A DNA stretch of 64,000 nucleotides from Desulfatitalea tepidiphila (GCF_001293685.1 NZ_BCAG01000001.1:558001-622000), one strand, 5' to 3'. Shown: positions 53,600 to 63,237, counted from the first letter of the stretch. Notes: generated by a model not told the origin, from the letters alone. Program-made: numbers and translations.

Positions 53600-53646
53600 A
53601 AGAAGTTTAAAGTTTAAAGTAAAAAGTATGAAAGTATGAAAGTTGA
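53600..53646 (+). repeat. AAAGTTTAAAGT / TATGAAAGT repeat run
   Basis: Tandem degenerate 7-mers (AAGTTTA, AAGTATGA type) ending in ATGAAAGTTGA, the same ending as the run at 7894-7935. Located in the gap upstream of the radical SAM gene. Confidence 0.5.
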
Positions 53647-53670
53647 TGCCTATGTAAAAAGTCGCTGCCG

Positions 53671-53796
53671 GACGGCGCCGTAAAAAGTTCAAGATCAAGG
53701 CGTGCGAAATTCCGTGTCCTGAGGCGTACTTGTCGTACGCCGCAAGGACGACGGGATGAGCACAACGCAGATATTGGGCTTTTTACGGTGGCGTCA
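53671..53796. repeat. Short TIR-bounded palindrome, second family
   Basis: About 126 bp. The left end GACGGCGCCGTAAAAAGTTC and the right end, read inward as GACGCCACCGTAAAAAGCCC, are inverted repeats. The centre has nested stems GTCCT/AGGAC and GGCGTAC/GTACGCC. A fragment of one end recurs at 12838-12870. It lies just after the stop of the acyl-CoA ligase gene. Confidence 0.75.
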
Positions 53797-53799
53797 AAG

Positions 53800-55320
53800 T
53801 TAAGGCGTTCTGTCGATCATTTTCCTCAGCTCCTTGCGCAGGATCTTGCCCACCAGGCTTTTGGGCAGGGCCTGGAGGAAAACCACCTCCTTGGGGGATT
53901 TGAAGCGCTTGAGTTTGCCTTGGCAATAGTCGATGATCTCCCCGGCGGTGGCGCTTTTGCCGGGAGCCAGGACCACGAAGGCCTTGATATTTTCTCCGTA
54001 GACCTCGTCGGGCATGCCCACCACGGCCGCTTCGTTCACGCTGGGGTGGCTGTAGAGCACCTCTTCGATCTCCCGGGGCGCGATGTTTTCGCCGCCCTTG
54101 ATGATCAAGTCCTTTTTGCGTTCGGTGATGAAGAAATAGCCGTCCTCGTCCTGGTATCCCACGTCGCCGGTATAGAGCCAGCCGTCCTTGATTACTTTCG
54201 CGGTCTCCTCGGGCTTGTTCCAGTAGCCCTTCATGATCTGGGGCCCGGCGATGAGGATCTCGCCCTGTTGACCGGGCGGCAGGTCATTGCCCTGGTCGTC
54301 GACCACCTTCATCCGGGTGCCCTTCATGGGCAGGCCGATGGAGCCGACCTTTTTGACGCCGTTGAAGGGGTTGGCGGAATTGTTGGCGCCGGCCTCGGTC
54401 AGCCCCCAGCCCTCGGTGATTTCGGCCCCGAAGGTCTCCTTGAAACGCTGCCAGGTGTCCAGGGTCAGCGGCGCTGAGCCCGAAATCCAGTACTTCATGG
54501 AGCTCAAATCGTATTTTTTCGGATTGGGGTGCATGAGCATGTAGACGTACAGGGTGGGCACGGCCGCCATGATGTCGGCCTCGTACTTTTCGATGGCGGC
54601 GAAGATGGCATCGATGTCGATGGCTGGCAGGACGACCGTTTTCCCGCCGCCCACGATGTGGCCGTAATTCAGACTGGCGATGCCGTAGGAGTGGCACAGG
54701 GGCAGCACGTTGATGCTGGTCAGGCCCGACGGCAGCCCCACGGTGCCGTTCTGCATCACGGCATTGATGTAGAGACTGTGGTGGGTGTGCATGACGCCCT
54801 TGGGCATGCCCGTGGTGCCGGCCGTGTAGATCAGGGCGGCCAGATCGTCGTCGACGGTGGGTTCCATTTCGATGGTATCGCTGTTTTGTTCGATCAGGTC
54901 ATGGAACGAGAGGGTGCCGGCCGGCGCGTCGCGCTCGGTCAGGATGACGTGTCGCACCTCGGGCGCCGTCTTGCGGCACGCCTCGATTTTTGGCAGGAAG
55001 ACCTTGCTGCTGATGACCGCTTTGGCGCCGGTGTCCTTATAGATATAGGCGGTTTCCGCATCGCCGACCATAAAGTTGATCGGGACGATGACGGCCCCCA
55101 CGATATAGACGGCCTGGAAGCTCAGGTAGACCTCCGGGCAGTTGGGCATCTGGATGATGACCCGGTCGCCTTTGCCGATGCCTATTTTTTTCAATGCATT
55201 TGCGAGCTTGCGGGCCATTTGGCGCATCTGGACGTTGGTGTATTCCCGGTCGTTGAAGATGACCGCGACGTGTTCTCCAAAGCGCTCGATTTCCTTTTGG
55301 GGCAGCTCTGCAAGGTTCAT
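53800..55320 (-). CDS. Long-chain acyl-CoA synthetase-like AMP ligase
   Basis: 506-residue AMP-forming ligase that activates a carboxylic acid to acyl-CoA. The P-loop-like motif is YTAGTTGMPKGVMHTH; further motifs GWGLTEAG, GWLYTGDVGYQDEDGYFFI and the C-terminal catalytic Lys region SLVGKILRKELR are intact. GGGAGGA precedes the ATG at 55320; the longer frame overlaps the SDR gene. With the SDR and the CoA-transferase it forms a three-gene run for acid activation and turnover; the acid itself cannot be named. Confidence 0.87.
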   Translation of the reverse strand: MNLAELPQKEIERFGEHVAVIFNDREYTNVQMRQMARKLANALKKIGIGKGDRVIIQMPNCPEVYLSFQAVYIVGAVIVPINFMVGDAETAYIYKDTGAKAVISSKVFLPKIEACRKTAPEVRHVILTERDAPAGTLSFHDLIEQNSDTIEMEPTVDDDLAALIYTAGTTGMPKGVMHTHHSLYINAVMQNGTVGLPSGLTSINVLPLCHSYGIASLNYGHIVGGGKTVVLPAIDIDAIFAAIEKYEADIMAAVPTLYVYMLMHPNPKKYDLSSMKYWISGSAPLTLDTWQRFKETFGAEITEGWGLTEAGANNSANPFNGVKKVGSIGLPMKGTRMKVVDDQGNDLPPGQQGEILIAGPQIMKGYWNKPEETAKVIKDGWLYTGDVGYQDEDGYFFITERKKDLIIKGGENIAPREIEEVLYSHPSVNEAAVVGMPDEVYGENIKAFVVLAPGKSATAGEIIDYCQGKLKRFKSPKEVVFLQALPKSLVGKILRKELRKMIDRTP

Positions 55321-55364
55321 CCTGCGTCCTCCCTTCGGTTCAGTTGGGTGATGAAGATTTCTTT

Positions 55365-56129
55365 CTATGTCGCCGAATAGCCGCCATCGATGGTCACCAC
55401 CGTGCCGGTGATGAACTTGGCGCAGTCCGAGGCGAGGAAGGCCACCAGGCGGGCGACATCCTCGGGATCGCCGGGCGGTGGGTCGCTGGGCATCAGGTCC
55501 TGCCAGCGGTCGGCATCTTTGAACTTGGCCTGGGCCACGCTGCGCAACAGCGCCTCCAGCCGTTGGGTCTTGATCAGGCCCGGATTGATGGCCACCACCC
55601 GGATGCCGTCGCGCAGGCTTTTCCCCCCCATCGCAGTGGTGAAGGCCATGAGGGCCGCGTTTCCGGTGCCGCCGGCGATATAGTCGGGCAGGGGCCGCTG
55701 GCCGGCCGCACCGATCACATTGACGATGACGCCCTTGCCGCGGGCGCGCATCCGGTCGTAGACCGCCCGGGTCAGATTGATGTAGCCGAACACCTTCAGG
55801 TCCCAGGCCTCTCGCCATTGCGCTTCGTCGATTTGCCAGAGATTGCCCCGGGGGATGGCGCCGGCGTTGTTGACCAGTATGTCGATATCCTTGCACGCGG
55901 CCGCCAGCTTGCGAGCGTGGTCCCCGATGCTCAGGTCCACGGGATGGAGGGTCACGGACACGCGATGTTTCGATTCGATCTTCTTCTGGGTCTCGCGCAA
56001 CTGCGTTTCATCCCTCGCGGCCAGATGCAGGTTGCAGCCTTCGGCGGAGAGTGTTTCGGCCGTCGCCCGGCCGATGCCCTTGGAGCCGCCGGTGATCAGA
56101 ACGGATTTTCCTTTCAAACCTAAGTCCAT
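55365..56129 (-). CDS. Short-chain dehydrogenase/reductase
   Basis: 254-residue Rossmann-fold enzyme. NAD(P) motif TGGSKGIG, NNAG motif VNNAGAIP and substrate loop INPGLIKT are normal. At the active site the Tyr is present (LPDYIAGG) but the Lys four residues later, standard YxxxK, is replaced by Gly (YIAGG). This may indicate a subfamily with altered chemistry or loss of activity. It sits 44 bp before the ligase and 44 bp after the CoA-transferase gene. Confidence 0.82.
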   Translation of the reverse strand: MDLGLKGKSVLITGGSKGIGRATAETLSAEGCNLHLAARDETQLRETQKKIESKHRVSVTLHPVDLSIGDHARKLAAACKDIDILVNNAGAIPRGNLWQIDEAQWREAWDLKVFGYINLTRAVYDRMRARGKGVIVNVIGAAGQRPLPDYIAGGTGNAALMAFTTAMGGKSLRDGIRVVAINPGLIKTQRLEALLRSVAQAKFKDADRWQDLMPSDPPPGDPEDVARLVAFLASDCAKFITGTVVTIDGGYSAT

Positions 56130-56173
56130 GGGGCCTCCTGGTATGGATCGACTGTTTCCCTATCGTACCGGAT

Positions 56174-58051
56174 TTAATCATTGTTCTTGGTCGTATGTTT
56201 GAAGGTCATGGTGAGGGCATAGACCCCGTCGAGCAATCGGGCCTGCATCTGCACATCCCCTTTTTCAAACACCTTGAGCATGGACTTGTTGGAAGCCAGC
56301 ACGTCGGCGGTCAAGCCCTGCAGCCCGTTCTGCATGGCATGCTGGGCCAGCATGCGGTAGAGAAAGGTGGCGATGCCCAGGCCCTGGTACGTTTCATCTA
56401 CGACAAAGGCCACATCGCCATAGGGTCGGCGGTCGTGCTTGACATAGCGTCCCTCGCAGATCAGCTTCTCCTGGCCTGGTTCGCCCACCAGGCCGACGAT
56501 GGAGAGCGTGTCGCGGTAATCCACGTTGACATAATCCTGCATCTCGGTGTGCGGCATGGTTTTGAGCGGCGCGAAGTAGCGGTAGTAGATGGCCTCGTCG
56601 GAAAAACGGTAGAACAGCCGCCGCATCTGCTCTTCGTCCGAGGGTTTGATGGCCCGGAAACGGACATTGACCCCGTTCTTAAAGGTGTGCCGGGTGGCCA
56701 CGTCCTGGGGATACAGATGCGCGCTGTCCGCCAGGAAGATCTGGTCCTGGTAGAGGATGCGGGCCTTTTTGGCCTCTTCGACCAGGGCCGGCCGGTCTTC
56801 GGGGTGAGCGATTTCGATCATGGCCTGGGCCCGTTCGCGCAAGGTGCGGCCGCGCAAGTGGGCCGTGCCGTACTCCGTGGCGATGATGTCCATGGATTCG
56901 GGTTGATTGATCAGGTTGGGCAGGTCTTCCACCGAAAGACGGACATTGGGCTTTCCCTTGCGGTTGCGGCTCGGCAGGGCCACGATGGTGTAACCGCCCC
57001 TGGAGATCTCCGCGCCGTTGAAGAAATCCGCCATCTGGCCGGGCCCGGCGGTCACGCCGCCCTTGCCCACGATCATGGCCGCCCGTCCGGCCAGGTCCAC
57101 CCGCCGGCCTGGTATGATCAGCACGAAGCGGTCGTTGCGGCCGATATCGGCCGGGTTGAACACCCGGTCCACGCTTTGGAATTCCACCAGGGGGTTGCGA
57201 TCCAGCCAGCGCATCAGCTGGGTGCTGCCCAGGGCGAATCCGGCCAGGGATCGGCCCCGGAACGCTCCCTTGCGACGGTTGCTGACCGCCCCGCTTTTCA
57301 CCAACTCCATCAGCGAATCGGTGAACGAAGGGGTATGGATGCCCAGGTCCCGTCGATCGGCCAGGTGTTTGGGCAGGGCTTCGAAAAGCGGGCCGATGCT
57401 CCAGGCCAGGCAAGTCCCGTCTTCGATGACCGATGCCACGCTGGCCGCCACCCGGTCGAAGATCTCCTCCTGGGGCCAGCGGTCGAAATAGATCGGCGGC
57501 TCGGTGGATTGCACCAGCAGATCGAACTCCCCGATGGGGATGAAGGTGTCGCCATATGTAAACGGTACCTGGTCGTTGATTTCACCGACCACCAGCTCGG
57601 CCTGCTCCATGGCCCAGCGGGCCACATCGACCCCCAAGCCGAGGCTGCAGTAGCCTTCCTCGTTGGGCGGCGTGATCTGTATGAAGGCCACATCGATGGG
57701 GATCTGGCCGGAACGGATCAGTCGGGGAATGGTGGAGAAGCGGGATGGGATCAGGTCTACATGTCCGGCGGTGATGGCTTCGGAAGCCACCCAACCGGAA
57801 AAGAAGGTGCGCAGGCGGTACTTTTGCGACTGCAGGGCCTCCAGGGAGATGGCGTCGCCGAAGCTGACCAGTTGGATCAGGGTCAGGTCCTGCAGGTTGT
57901 AGGCTTTTGAGGCCATCAGGTGCTTGACCAGGGTGCGCGGTTCGCCCGTGCCGGTGCCGAGAAACAGGTTCATACCCGGTTCGATGCGTCCCAGGGCGAC
58001 ATCCGGCGCCACCACCCGTTTCTGCCAGTTGCTATTCCTCATATCTGTCAT
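56174..58051 (-). CDS. Acetyl-CoA hydrolase/CoA-transferase fused to GNAT
   Basis: 625 residues. Residues 1 to about 440 are an acetyl-CoA hydrolase/CoA-transferase family protein (4-hydroxybutyrate CoA-transferase-like: VDVAFIQITPPNEEGYCSLG, EISRGGYTIVALPSR, IATEYGTAHLRGRTLRERA). Residues 470-620 are a GNAT acetyltransferase-type domain (FRAIKPSDEEQMRRLFYRFS, VVDETYQGLGIATFLYRML). This two-domain layout is known in several bacteria. It probably moves CoA between acids, with the GNAT part possibly acetylating a protein in response to acetyl-CoA. First gene of the three-gene run. Confidence 0.87.
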   Translation of the reverse strand: MTDMRNSNWQKRVVAPDVALGRIEPGMNLFLGTGTGEPRTLVKHLMASKAYNLQDLTLIQLVSFGDAISLEALQSQKYRLRTFFSGWVASEAITAGHVDLIPSRFSTIPRLIRSGQIPIDVAFIQITPPNEEGYCSLGLGVDVARWAMEQAELVVGEINDQVPFTYGDTFIPIGEFDLLVQSTEPPIYFDRWPQEEIFDRVAASVASVIEDGTCLAWSIGPLFEALPKHLADRRDLGIHTPSFTDSLMELVKSGAVSNRRKGAFRGRSLAGFALGSTQLMRWLDRNPLVEFQSVDRVFNPADIGRNDRFVLIIPGRRVDLAGRAAMIVGKGGVTAGPGQMADFFNGAEISRGGYTIVALPSRNRKGKPNVRLSVEDLPNLINQPESMDIIATEYGTAHLRGRTLRERAQAMIEIAHPEDRPALVEEAKKARILYQDQIFLADSAHLYPQDVATRHTFKNGVNVRFRAIKPSDEEQMRRLFYRFSDEAIYYRYFAPLKTMPHTEMQDYVNVDYRDTLSIVGLVGEPGQEKLICEGRYVKHDRRPYGDVAFVVDETYQGLGIATFLYRMLAQHAMQNGLQGLTADVLASNKSMLKVFEKGDVQMQARLLDGVYALTMTFKHTTKNND

Positions 58052-58190
58052 CGCGTTACGATCCTGTATTCGCTATCCGTTTCTATCGGGGCGCCGCCGC
58101 TGCCGTCGGACCCGGTCGGCCTTTTCGACCGTTGCCTGTTCAACGTAGCATGGGCCCATATGAACGGCAAGCCTCCCTGACGTCGTCCAG

Positions 58191-58494
58191 GGATTCTAAC
58201 TGAATGCTGTTCATTGAACCCGGCGTGGGTGGAACAGGTGGCCGATGCCACACGCCAAGCGGTCAAGTGCCGGTAAAATGCACGGCGGGCAGCCCAGAAA
58301 CTCGCTGCGCTCAAACAGTCTGGGCCGCTTGTCCGCCGTTTGCATTTAACCGGCACTAGGACCGCAGGCGTATGTGGCCCTGGCCGCCTGCCCCACCCAC
58401 GCCTGCCATCTCCGTTGCCATGCGAGTCTTTATTATCAAACGCCTCCCGTAATGCATGCCCTTCAAGGTGAATCACAGCCAGGTAGAATTGCTG
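58191..58494 (-). repeat. Palindromic TIR element, copy E (complete)
   Basis: Complete 304-bp copy in the orientation of copy A. Terminal repeats GGATTCTAACTGAATGCTGT and its inward partner (CAGCAATTCTACCTGGCT) bound it. Pairing arms: GGCGTGGGTGGAACAGGTGG with CCGCCTGCCCCACCCACGCC; AGTGCCGGTAAAATGCACGG with CCGTTTGCATTTAACCGGCA; GGGCAGCCCAGA with TCTGGGCC. The loop is CTCGCTGCGCTC. The 684-bp gap between the CoA-transferase and RND genes holds this repeat, the hairpin at 58669 and no gene. Confidence 0.88.
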
Positions 58495-58668
58495 GCCGTC
58501 GTGGGTCGGGTTTTATTTTATCCTAAATGTGGTTTTCCTGAGGTGTTCAAGTTTCCATCCGGGCGGGGATAGACCCTGCCCTTACGCCGCCGGGTTATGG
58601 CAACGGTCTGTAAGACCCTTCAAGCCCCGTAGAGGTTTCCCGCCTGGATGATTCACCCGATCTCGTAG

Positions 58669-58689
58669 GGGCGGGCTTTACGCCCGCCC
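58669..58689. terminator. GC-rich hairpin downstream of RND pump gene
   Basis: GGGCGGGC, loop TTTAC, GCCCGCCC: an 8-bp perfect stem 47 bp after the RND stop codon. There is no U tract, so it may be a terminator relying on the stem or a dispersed hairpin element. Confidence 0.4.
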
Positions 58690-58735
58690 ACAGCATCCGC
58701 TGAAGTTGATAATATCGATTCTGTGTTGTGAACGA

Positions 58736-61700
58736 TCAGCGCTGCTCGACGTAGGGAGCCCCGTACCACCGTTTGAACCGGGTGTGCCACCGGCTGAGCC
58801 GGGCCTGCGTGGTTTCGATGAGGGCATACAGGGAGGGGACCACCACCAGGGTGAGCAGGGTGGAAATCAGGAGGCCGAAGATCACCACGATGGACATGGT
58901 GCGCCACCACTGGGTCGATTCGCTCGTCCAGGAGATGGCCATGGCATGGAAGTCGTAACTCACGCCGGTGACCATGGGGATCAGACCCAGGATGGTGGTG
59001 ATGGCGGTCAGGGCCACCGGTCGCAGGCGGGTGGCGCCGGCCGCCACGACGGCCTCGTCGAGGGCCATGCCGCGGGCGCGCAGCTTGTTGGTGTAGTCGA
59101 TCAGGACGATGGCGTTGTTGACCACCACCCCGGCCAGGGAGATGATGCCCACCCCGGACATGATGATGCCGAAGGGCGACTTGATCAGGTAGAGGCCGAG
59201 AAAGGCGCCGCCCAGGGAGAGCAGGACCGAGGTCAGGATGATCAACGGTTGCGCCACCGAGTTGAACAGGGTCACCAGGATCAGGAAGATGAGGAAGAGG
59301 GCGATCGTGAAGGCCCGCGAGAGAAACGCCTCGGACTCCTGCTGGAATTCGTTTTCGCCGGTAAACTTCAACCGGTAGCCGGGCGGCAGGGAGAATTGTG
59401 CGAGCATCTCCTCGGCCTGGGCGCGTGCTACGGCCCCGGGAATGCGGGATTCGTCCACATTGGCTTTGACGGTGACCACGCGTTCGTGGTTGATGCGCAC
59501 GATGTCGCCCAGGCTGCCGCCGTATTCGATGCGGGCCAGGGTGGTCAGGGGCACGATCTGGCCCGAGGGCGTGGGGATCATCAGCTTGTGCAGGATGTCG
59601 GTGACCCGGCGGTCGGCATCGTTGAGGGCGACGGTGACGTCGTAATCTTCGTCGCCTTCATAGTAAGTCGTGATGTCCAGGCCGTTGTATGCGGTCTTGA
59701 GGGCGGCGCCGATGGTGCCGGTGGTCAGGCCCATGATGGCGGCCCGCTGGCGGTCGATGCGCACGAGGACCGAGGGCAGTCCGGCCACATAGTCGTCGCG
59801 CACATCGTAGACATGGGGCAGCTTGGCCACGATGTCGCGCACCTGTTCGGCGATGGCCCCCAACTGGGCGAAGCTGTCGCCGGAGATTTCGATGTTGATG
59901 GGCGCGCCCGTGGGCGGCCCCTCCTCCTGTTCGTCGACGGTCAGGCGGGCGCCGGCGATGCCGGCCACCCTGCGGCGAAGCGCTTCCACGTCGGCGGCCG
60001 TGGGTGTCCGGCGCTCCTGGAAGTCCACGAATTGAACGCCGATGTGGTTGGGAAGGTTGCTGTCAAAGGAGAATCCGCTGCCCCCCTGGACCGCCTTGGT
60101 ATAGACATGCTCGATGTTGTTCAAGTCGCCCGGTGCGGCGTAGCGTTCGCCGGTGGCCTTGACGTGCTCCTGGGGCCGGTAGGCCGCGGCGTAGCGTTCG
60201 GGCGTCACCGTCGTGCCGCCGCCGCCGGCCCCCAACAGGGCCATTTCGGTCTCCTTGAGAATGCGGTCCACGTAATCCAAGTCGGCCCCTTCGGGAGGAT
60301 CGACATTGATATAGACGCTCTTGGGGTCGATGGCCGGGAAGAATTCCACCGGCCGCTCCAGACCGATGGCCAGCATCCAGACCTGGATCAGGACCACCAG
60401 CAGGGCGAAGGAGATGCCCAATACGGCCGGCTTGTGGGCCAGGGCGCCGCGCAGCAGCCGGGAGTAGGCGGAGAGAATCGGCCCGTCGATGACCACCGGA
60501 GATTCGCCGTCGGCTTCCGGGGATACGGTGGCACGCACTTTGTCTTCCATCGTCCGCCCATTTTTCAGCTGCATGAAAAAGGCCGCCAGGGCCGGATTGA
60601 TCACCAGGGCCACGAACAGGCTGGAAAAGAGGGTCACGATCAGGGTGATGGGCAAAAATTTCATGAACTCGCCCATCAGTCCGGGCCAGAAGATCATGGG
60701 GAAAAAGGCCGCCAGGGTGGTCATGGTGGCCCCGATGACCGGCCAGGCCACTTCGCTGGTGGCCCGCATGGCGGCCTGGATGCGCGGCACCCCTTGTTCC
60801 ATGAAGCGGTAGATGTTCTCCACCACGACGATGGCGTTGTCGACCAGCATGCCCAGGGCCAGGGTCAGGGAAAAGAGCACCACCATGTTGAGGGTGATGC
60901 CCAGGGCGCTTAAAATGATGAACGACAGCAGCATGGAGAAGGGAATCGCCAGGCAGACCAGCACGGCGTTGCGCAGTCCCAGGGCGAAGAGCAGCACCAC
61001 CACCACCAGCAGCAGGCCCGAGATGATGTTGTTCTCCAGGTCGGCCACCATGGCGCGGATCTCCTCGGCCCGGTCCATCAGCTTGGTGATGCGCGTGTCG
61101 GCCGGCCAGCCCTGCCGGACGCGTTCGATGGTCTCGTCGATCTGATCGGTGATGGCGATGATGTTCTCGCCCACCCGCTTCTTGACCGCGATATTGACCG
61201 CATCCACGCCGTCGAGGCGCGAGCGGCTGGTTTCATCCTTGGCGCCGTCCAATACCGTGGCCACATCCTTGAGGTAGACCGGCCGACCCTGGTGAGTGGC
61301 CACGATGAGCCCCAGGATTTCGTCCGGGTTCTCGAATTCGCCCGGTACGCGCAGTTGGTAGCGCCCCTGGCCCAGGGTGATGGCGCCGCCCGAGGTGTTC
61401 TGGTTTTCGCTGGGCACCACCTGCTGGAAGGCGGTGATGGGAATGCGGTAGTAGGCGAGTTTGTCGGTGTCCACCTCGATGCGGATCTCCCGCTCCTGGC
61501 CCCCGGACACCTCGGCTTCCAAGACGCCGGGGATCGCTTCGATGTCGTCCTTGAGATCGTCGGCGATCTTCTTCAGACAGCGCGGGCCGCAGGTCCCCGA
61601 GAGGGAGAAGACGATGATGGGCAGCTCCGAGAAGTTCACTTCGAAGACCGACGGATCGCTCTCCAGGTCCGTGGGCAGGTCGATCATGGCCTCGTCCACC

Positions 61701-62032
61701 TTGTCCTTGACCCTGGGCAGCACGTCGTCGATGTCCGTGCCCGGTATGAACTCGATGTCGATCTGGGAGAGTCCTTCGGCGCTGACCGATTTGACCTTCT
61801 TGACGCGGTCCAGCCCCTTGAGCTTCTTTTCGATCTTGATGGTGATGCCGGTTTCGATGTCGGCCGCCGACACGCCGCGGTAGTCGGTCTGCACGAAGAC
61901 GTGCGGGATGGTGATGTCCGGCGAACTCTCCCGGGGCAGGGAGAGGTAGCTGCTCGTGCCCAGGATGACGATGATCAGGGTGAACACCACCACACTGATC
62001 CGGTTTTTGACGGCGGCATCCGATACGATCAT
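58736..62032 (-). CDS. RND efflux transporter (AcrB/MexB-like)
   Basis: 1098-residue inner-membrane proton-driven pump. Twelve hydrophobic segments, two large periplasmic loops. The family motif GMLVDNAIVVVENIYR in the fourth helix carries the proton-relay Asp; the second half repeats it with GVVVNNAIVLIDYTNKLR. The start ATG overlaps the stop of the fusion protein gene by four bases. The substrate is unknown; the group often exports hydrophobic compounds. Complete length, no frameshift. Confidence 0.92.
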   Translation of the reverse strand: MIVSDAAVKNRISVVVFTLIIVILGTSSYLSLPRESSPDITIPHVFVQTDYRGVSAADIETGITIKIEKKLKGLDRVKKVKSVSAEGLSQIDIEFIPGTDIDDVLPRVKDKVDEAMIDLPTDLESDPSVFEVNFSELPIIVFSLSGTCGPRCLKKIADDLKDDIEAIPGVLEAEVSGGQEREIRIEVDTDKLAYYRIPITAFQQVVPSENQNTSGGAITLGQGRYQLRVPGEFENPDEILGLIVATHQGRPVYLKDVATVLDGAKDETSRSRLDGVDAVNIAVKKRVGENIIAITDQIDETIERVRQGWPADTRITKLMDRAEEIRAMVADLENNIISGLLLVVVVLLFALGLRNAVLVCLAIPFSMLLSFIILSALGITLNMVVLFSLTLALGMLVDNAIVVVENIYRFMEQGVPRIQAAMRATSEVAWPVIGATMTTLAAFFPMIFWPGLMGEFMKFLPITLIVTLFSSLFVALVINPALAAFFMQLKNGRTMEDKVRATVSPEADGESPVVIDGPILSAYSRLLRGALAHKPAVLGISFALLVVLIQVWMLAIGLERPVEFFPAIDPKSVYINVDPPEGADLDYVDRILKETEMALLGAGGGGTTVTPERYAAAYRPQEHVKATGERYAAPGDLNNIEHVYTKAVQGGSGFSFDSNLPNHIGVQFVDFQERRTPTAADVEALRRRVAGIAGARLTVDEQEEGPPTGAPINIEISGDSFAQLGAIAEQVRDIVAKLPHVYDVRDDYVAGLPSVLVRIDRQRAAIMGLTTGTIGAALKTAYNGLDITTYYEGDEDYDVTVALNDADRRVTDILHKLMIPTPSGQIVPLTTLARIEYGGSLGDIVRINHERVVTVKANVDESRIPGAVARAQAEEMLAQFSLPPGYRLKFTGENEFQQESEAFLSRAFTIALFLIFLILVTLFNSVAQPLIILTSVLLSLGGAFLGLYLIKSPFGIIMSGVGIISLAGVVVNNAIVLIDYTNKLRARGMALDEAVVAAGATRLRPVALTAITTILGLIPMVTGVSYDFHAMAISWTSESTQWWRTMSIVVIFGLLISTLLTLVVVPSLYALIETTQARLSRWHTRFKRWYGAPYVEQR

Positions 62033-63183
62033 GGGATCAGCTCCTCCATGGCATGCACCGTGCGGGTGACCTGCAGCGGGTCGCCCTCCTCGATGCTGCG
62101 CTGGCCGACTACCACCACCTGGTCGCCGGCGGCGATGCCGCTGGTGATCTGGACATGCCAACCATCCTGGATTCCCGTAGTGACCGGTTGCAGCCGGGCC
62201 GCCCCGTCTTTGAACAGGAAGAGCGCGTCCGTTCCGTTGCGTTGGATCAGGGAGTAGAGCGGTACGGCCAGGCCATCGGGCACCTCGCGCTTGACGACCA
62301 CCACCCGGGTGAACATGTCCGGCAGAATTTCGGCGTCCGGATTGGACACGGCGATCTCCAGATTGTAGAGGCGCGCGAAGTCGTCCGACGTCTTCTGCAG
62401 GTAGTGGCGGGTGCCCTCGAATCGCTTACCCCCCAATGCCTCGACGATGACCGTAAAACGCTCCAGGCGGCGGACGGCATCCACATCCGACTCGGGGATG
62501 CCCACCTCGACCTTGACCCGGTCGATGTCCAGGATCTGGGCCACCGGGTTGCCCACATCCATGAACTGACCGGATTCCACATGGACCCGGTCGACCACGC
62601 CGTTCATGGGGGCACGGATGGTGCAGCGCTCCAATGCCAGTGCCGCATTGTCCATGGCGGCCTTGCTGGTACGGACGTTGGCCACGATGTCATCGAGCTG
62701 AGCCTGGGTGGCCACCCGTTCGTTGAACAATCGCCGCAATCGGGTTTCGGTGACCACGGCCAACTCGTGGGCCGCCTTGGCGGATTCATACGCGTTGACG
62801 TAATCGCGCCTATCGATGACGGCCAGGAGATCCCCCTTTTTCACCCGGTCGCCTTCCGCGATCGCCTTGTCGACGATTTTGCCTTTCACCTCGGCCACGA
62901 CGGTCAAAGAGATCCAGGGGTTGACGTGACCGGGCAAGGTCAGCTTCTCCTGAAGCAGACGGGGCAGCACTTCCAAGGTTACGACATTGGTGATTGCACG
63001 CTCCTGGTGCAGCTCCGAACGCTTTTTCTCGTCAATGATCTCGCCTTCAGAGCGGATCTTGCCGCCGAGCATGGCGATGATGCCGACCAGAAGCGCCACC
63101 ACCAGGGTCGGGAGTGCTTTGATGAGACGATGCCGCCAGGTCGGCCGGGGAGGTCCGGGCGGGTGGTTATCGATGGAATCCAT
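62029..63183 (-). CDS. RND periplasmic adaptor (membrane fusion protein)
   Basis: 384-residue membrane fusion protein of the RND system. One N-terminal membrane anchor (residues 25-45) then barrel-sandwich (TVVAEVKGKIVDKAIAEGDR, IRAPMNGVVDRVHVESGQFM), alpha-hairpin (VTETRLRRLFNERVATQAQL) and beta-barrel domains. It links the pump to an outer membrane channel, which is not in this window. It is translationally coupled to the pump gene and 54 bp after the TetR gene. Confidence 0.92.
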   Translation of the reverse strand: MDSIDNHPPGPPRPTWRHRLIKALPTLVVALLVGIIAMLGGKIRSEGEIIDEKKRSELHQERAITNVVTLEVLPRLLQEKLTLPGHVNPWISLTVVAEVKGKIVDKAIAEGDRVKKGDLLAVIDRRDYVNAYESAKAAHELAVVTETRLRRLFNERVATQAQLDDIVANVRTSKAAMDNAALALERCTIRAPMNGVVDRVHVESGQFMDVGNPVAQILDIDRVKVEVGIPESDVDAVRRLERFTVIVEALGGKRFEGTRHYLQKTSDDFARLYNLEIAVSNPDAEILPDMFTRVVVVKREVPDGLAVPLYSLIQRNGTDALFLFKDGAARLQPVTTGIQDGWHVQITSGIAAGDQVVVVGQRSIEEGDPLQVTRTVHAMEELIP

Positions 63184-63237
63184 GATCGGTGTTAAGGCTC
63201 CGTGGCCCCGCCGAGCGGGGAAAATTGTTGGATTGAG

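Noticed and set aside
58048-58476. 142-residue minus-strand reading frame, and similar frames in copies A, B, C and D
   Set aside because: These arise from the palindromic repeat, have no ribosome site, and the shared peptide follows from DNA conservation.
58706-60913. 735-codon plus-strand frame opposite the RND pump
   Set aside because: Low-complexity Gly/His/Asp translation typical of an antisense shadow.
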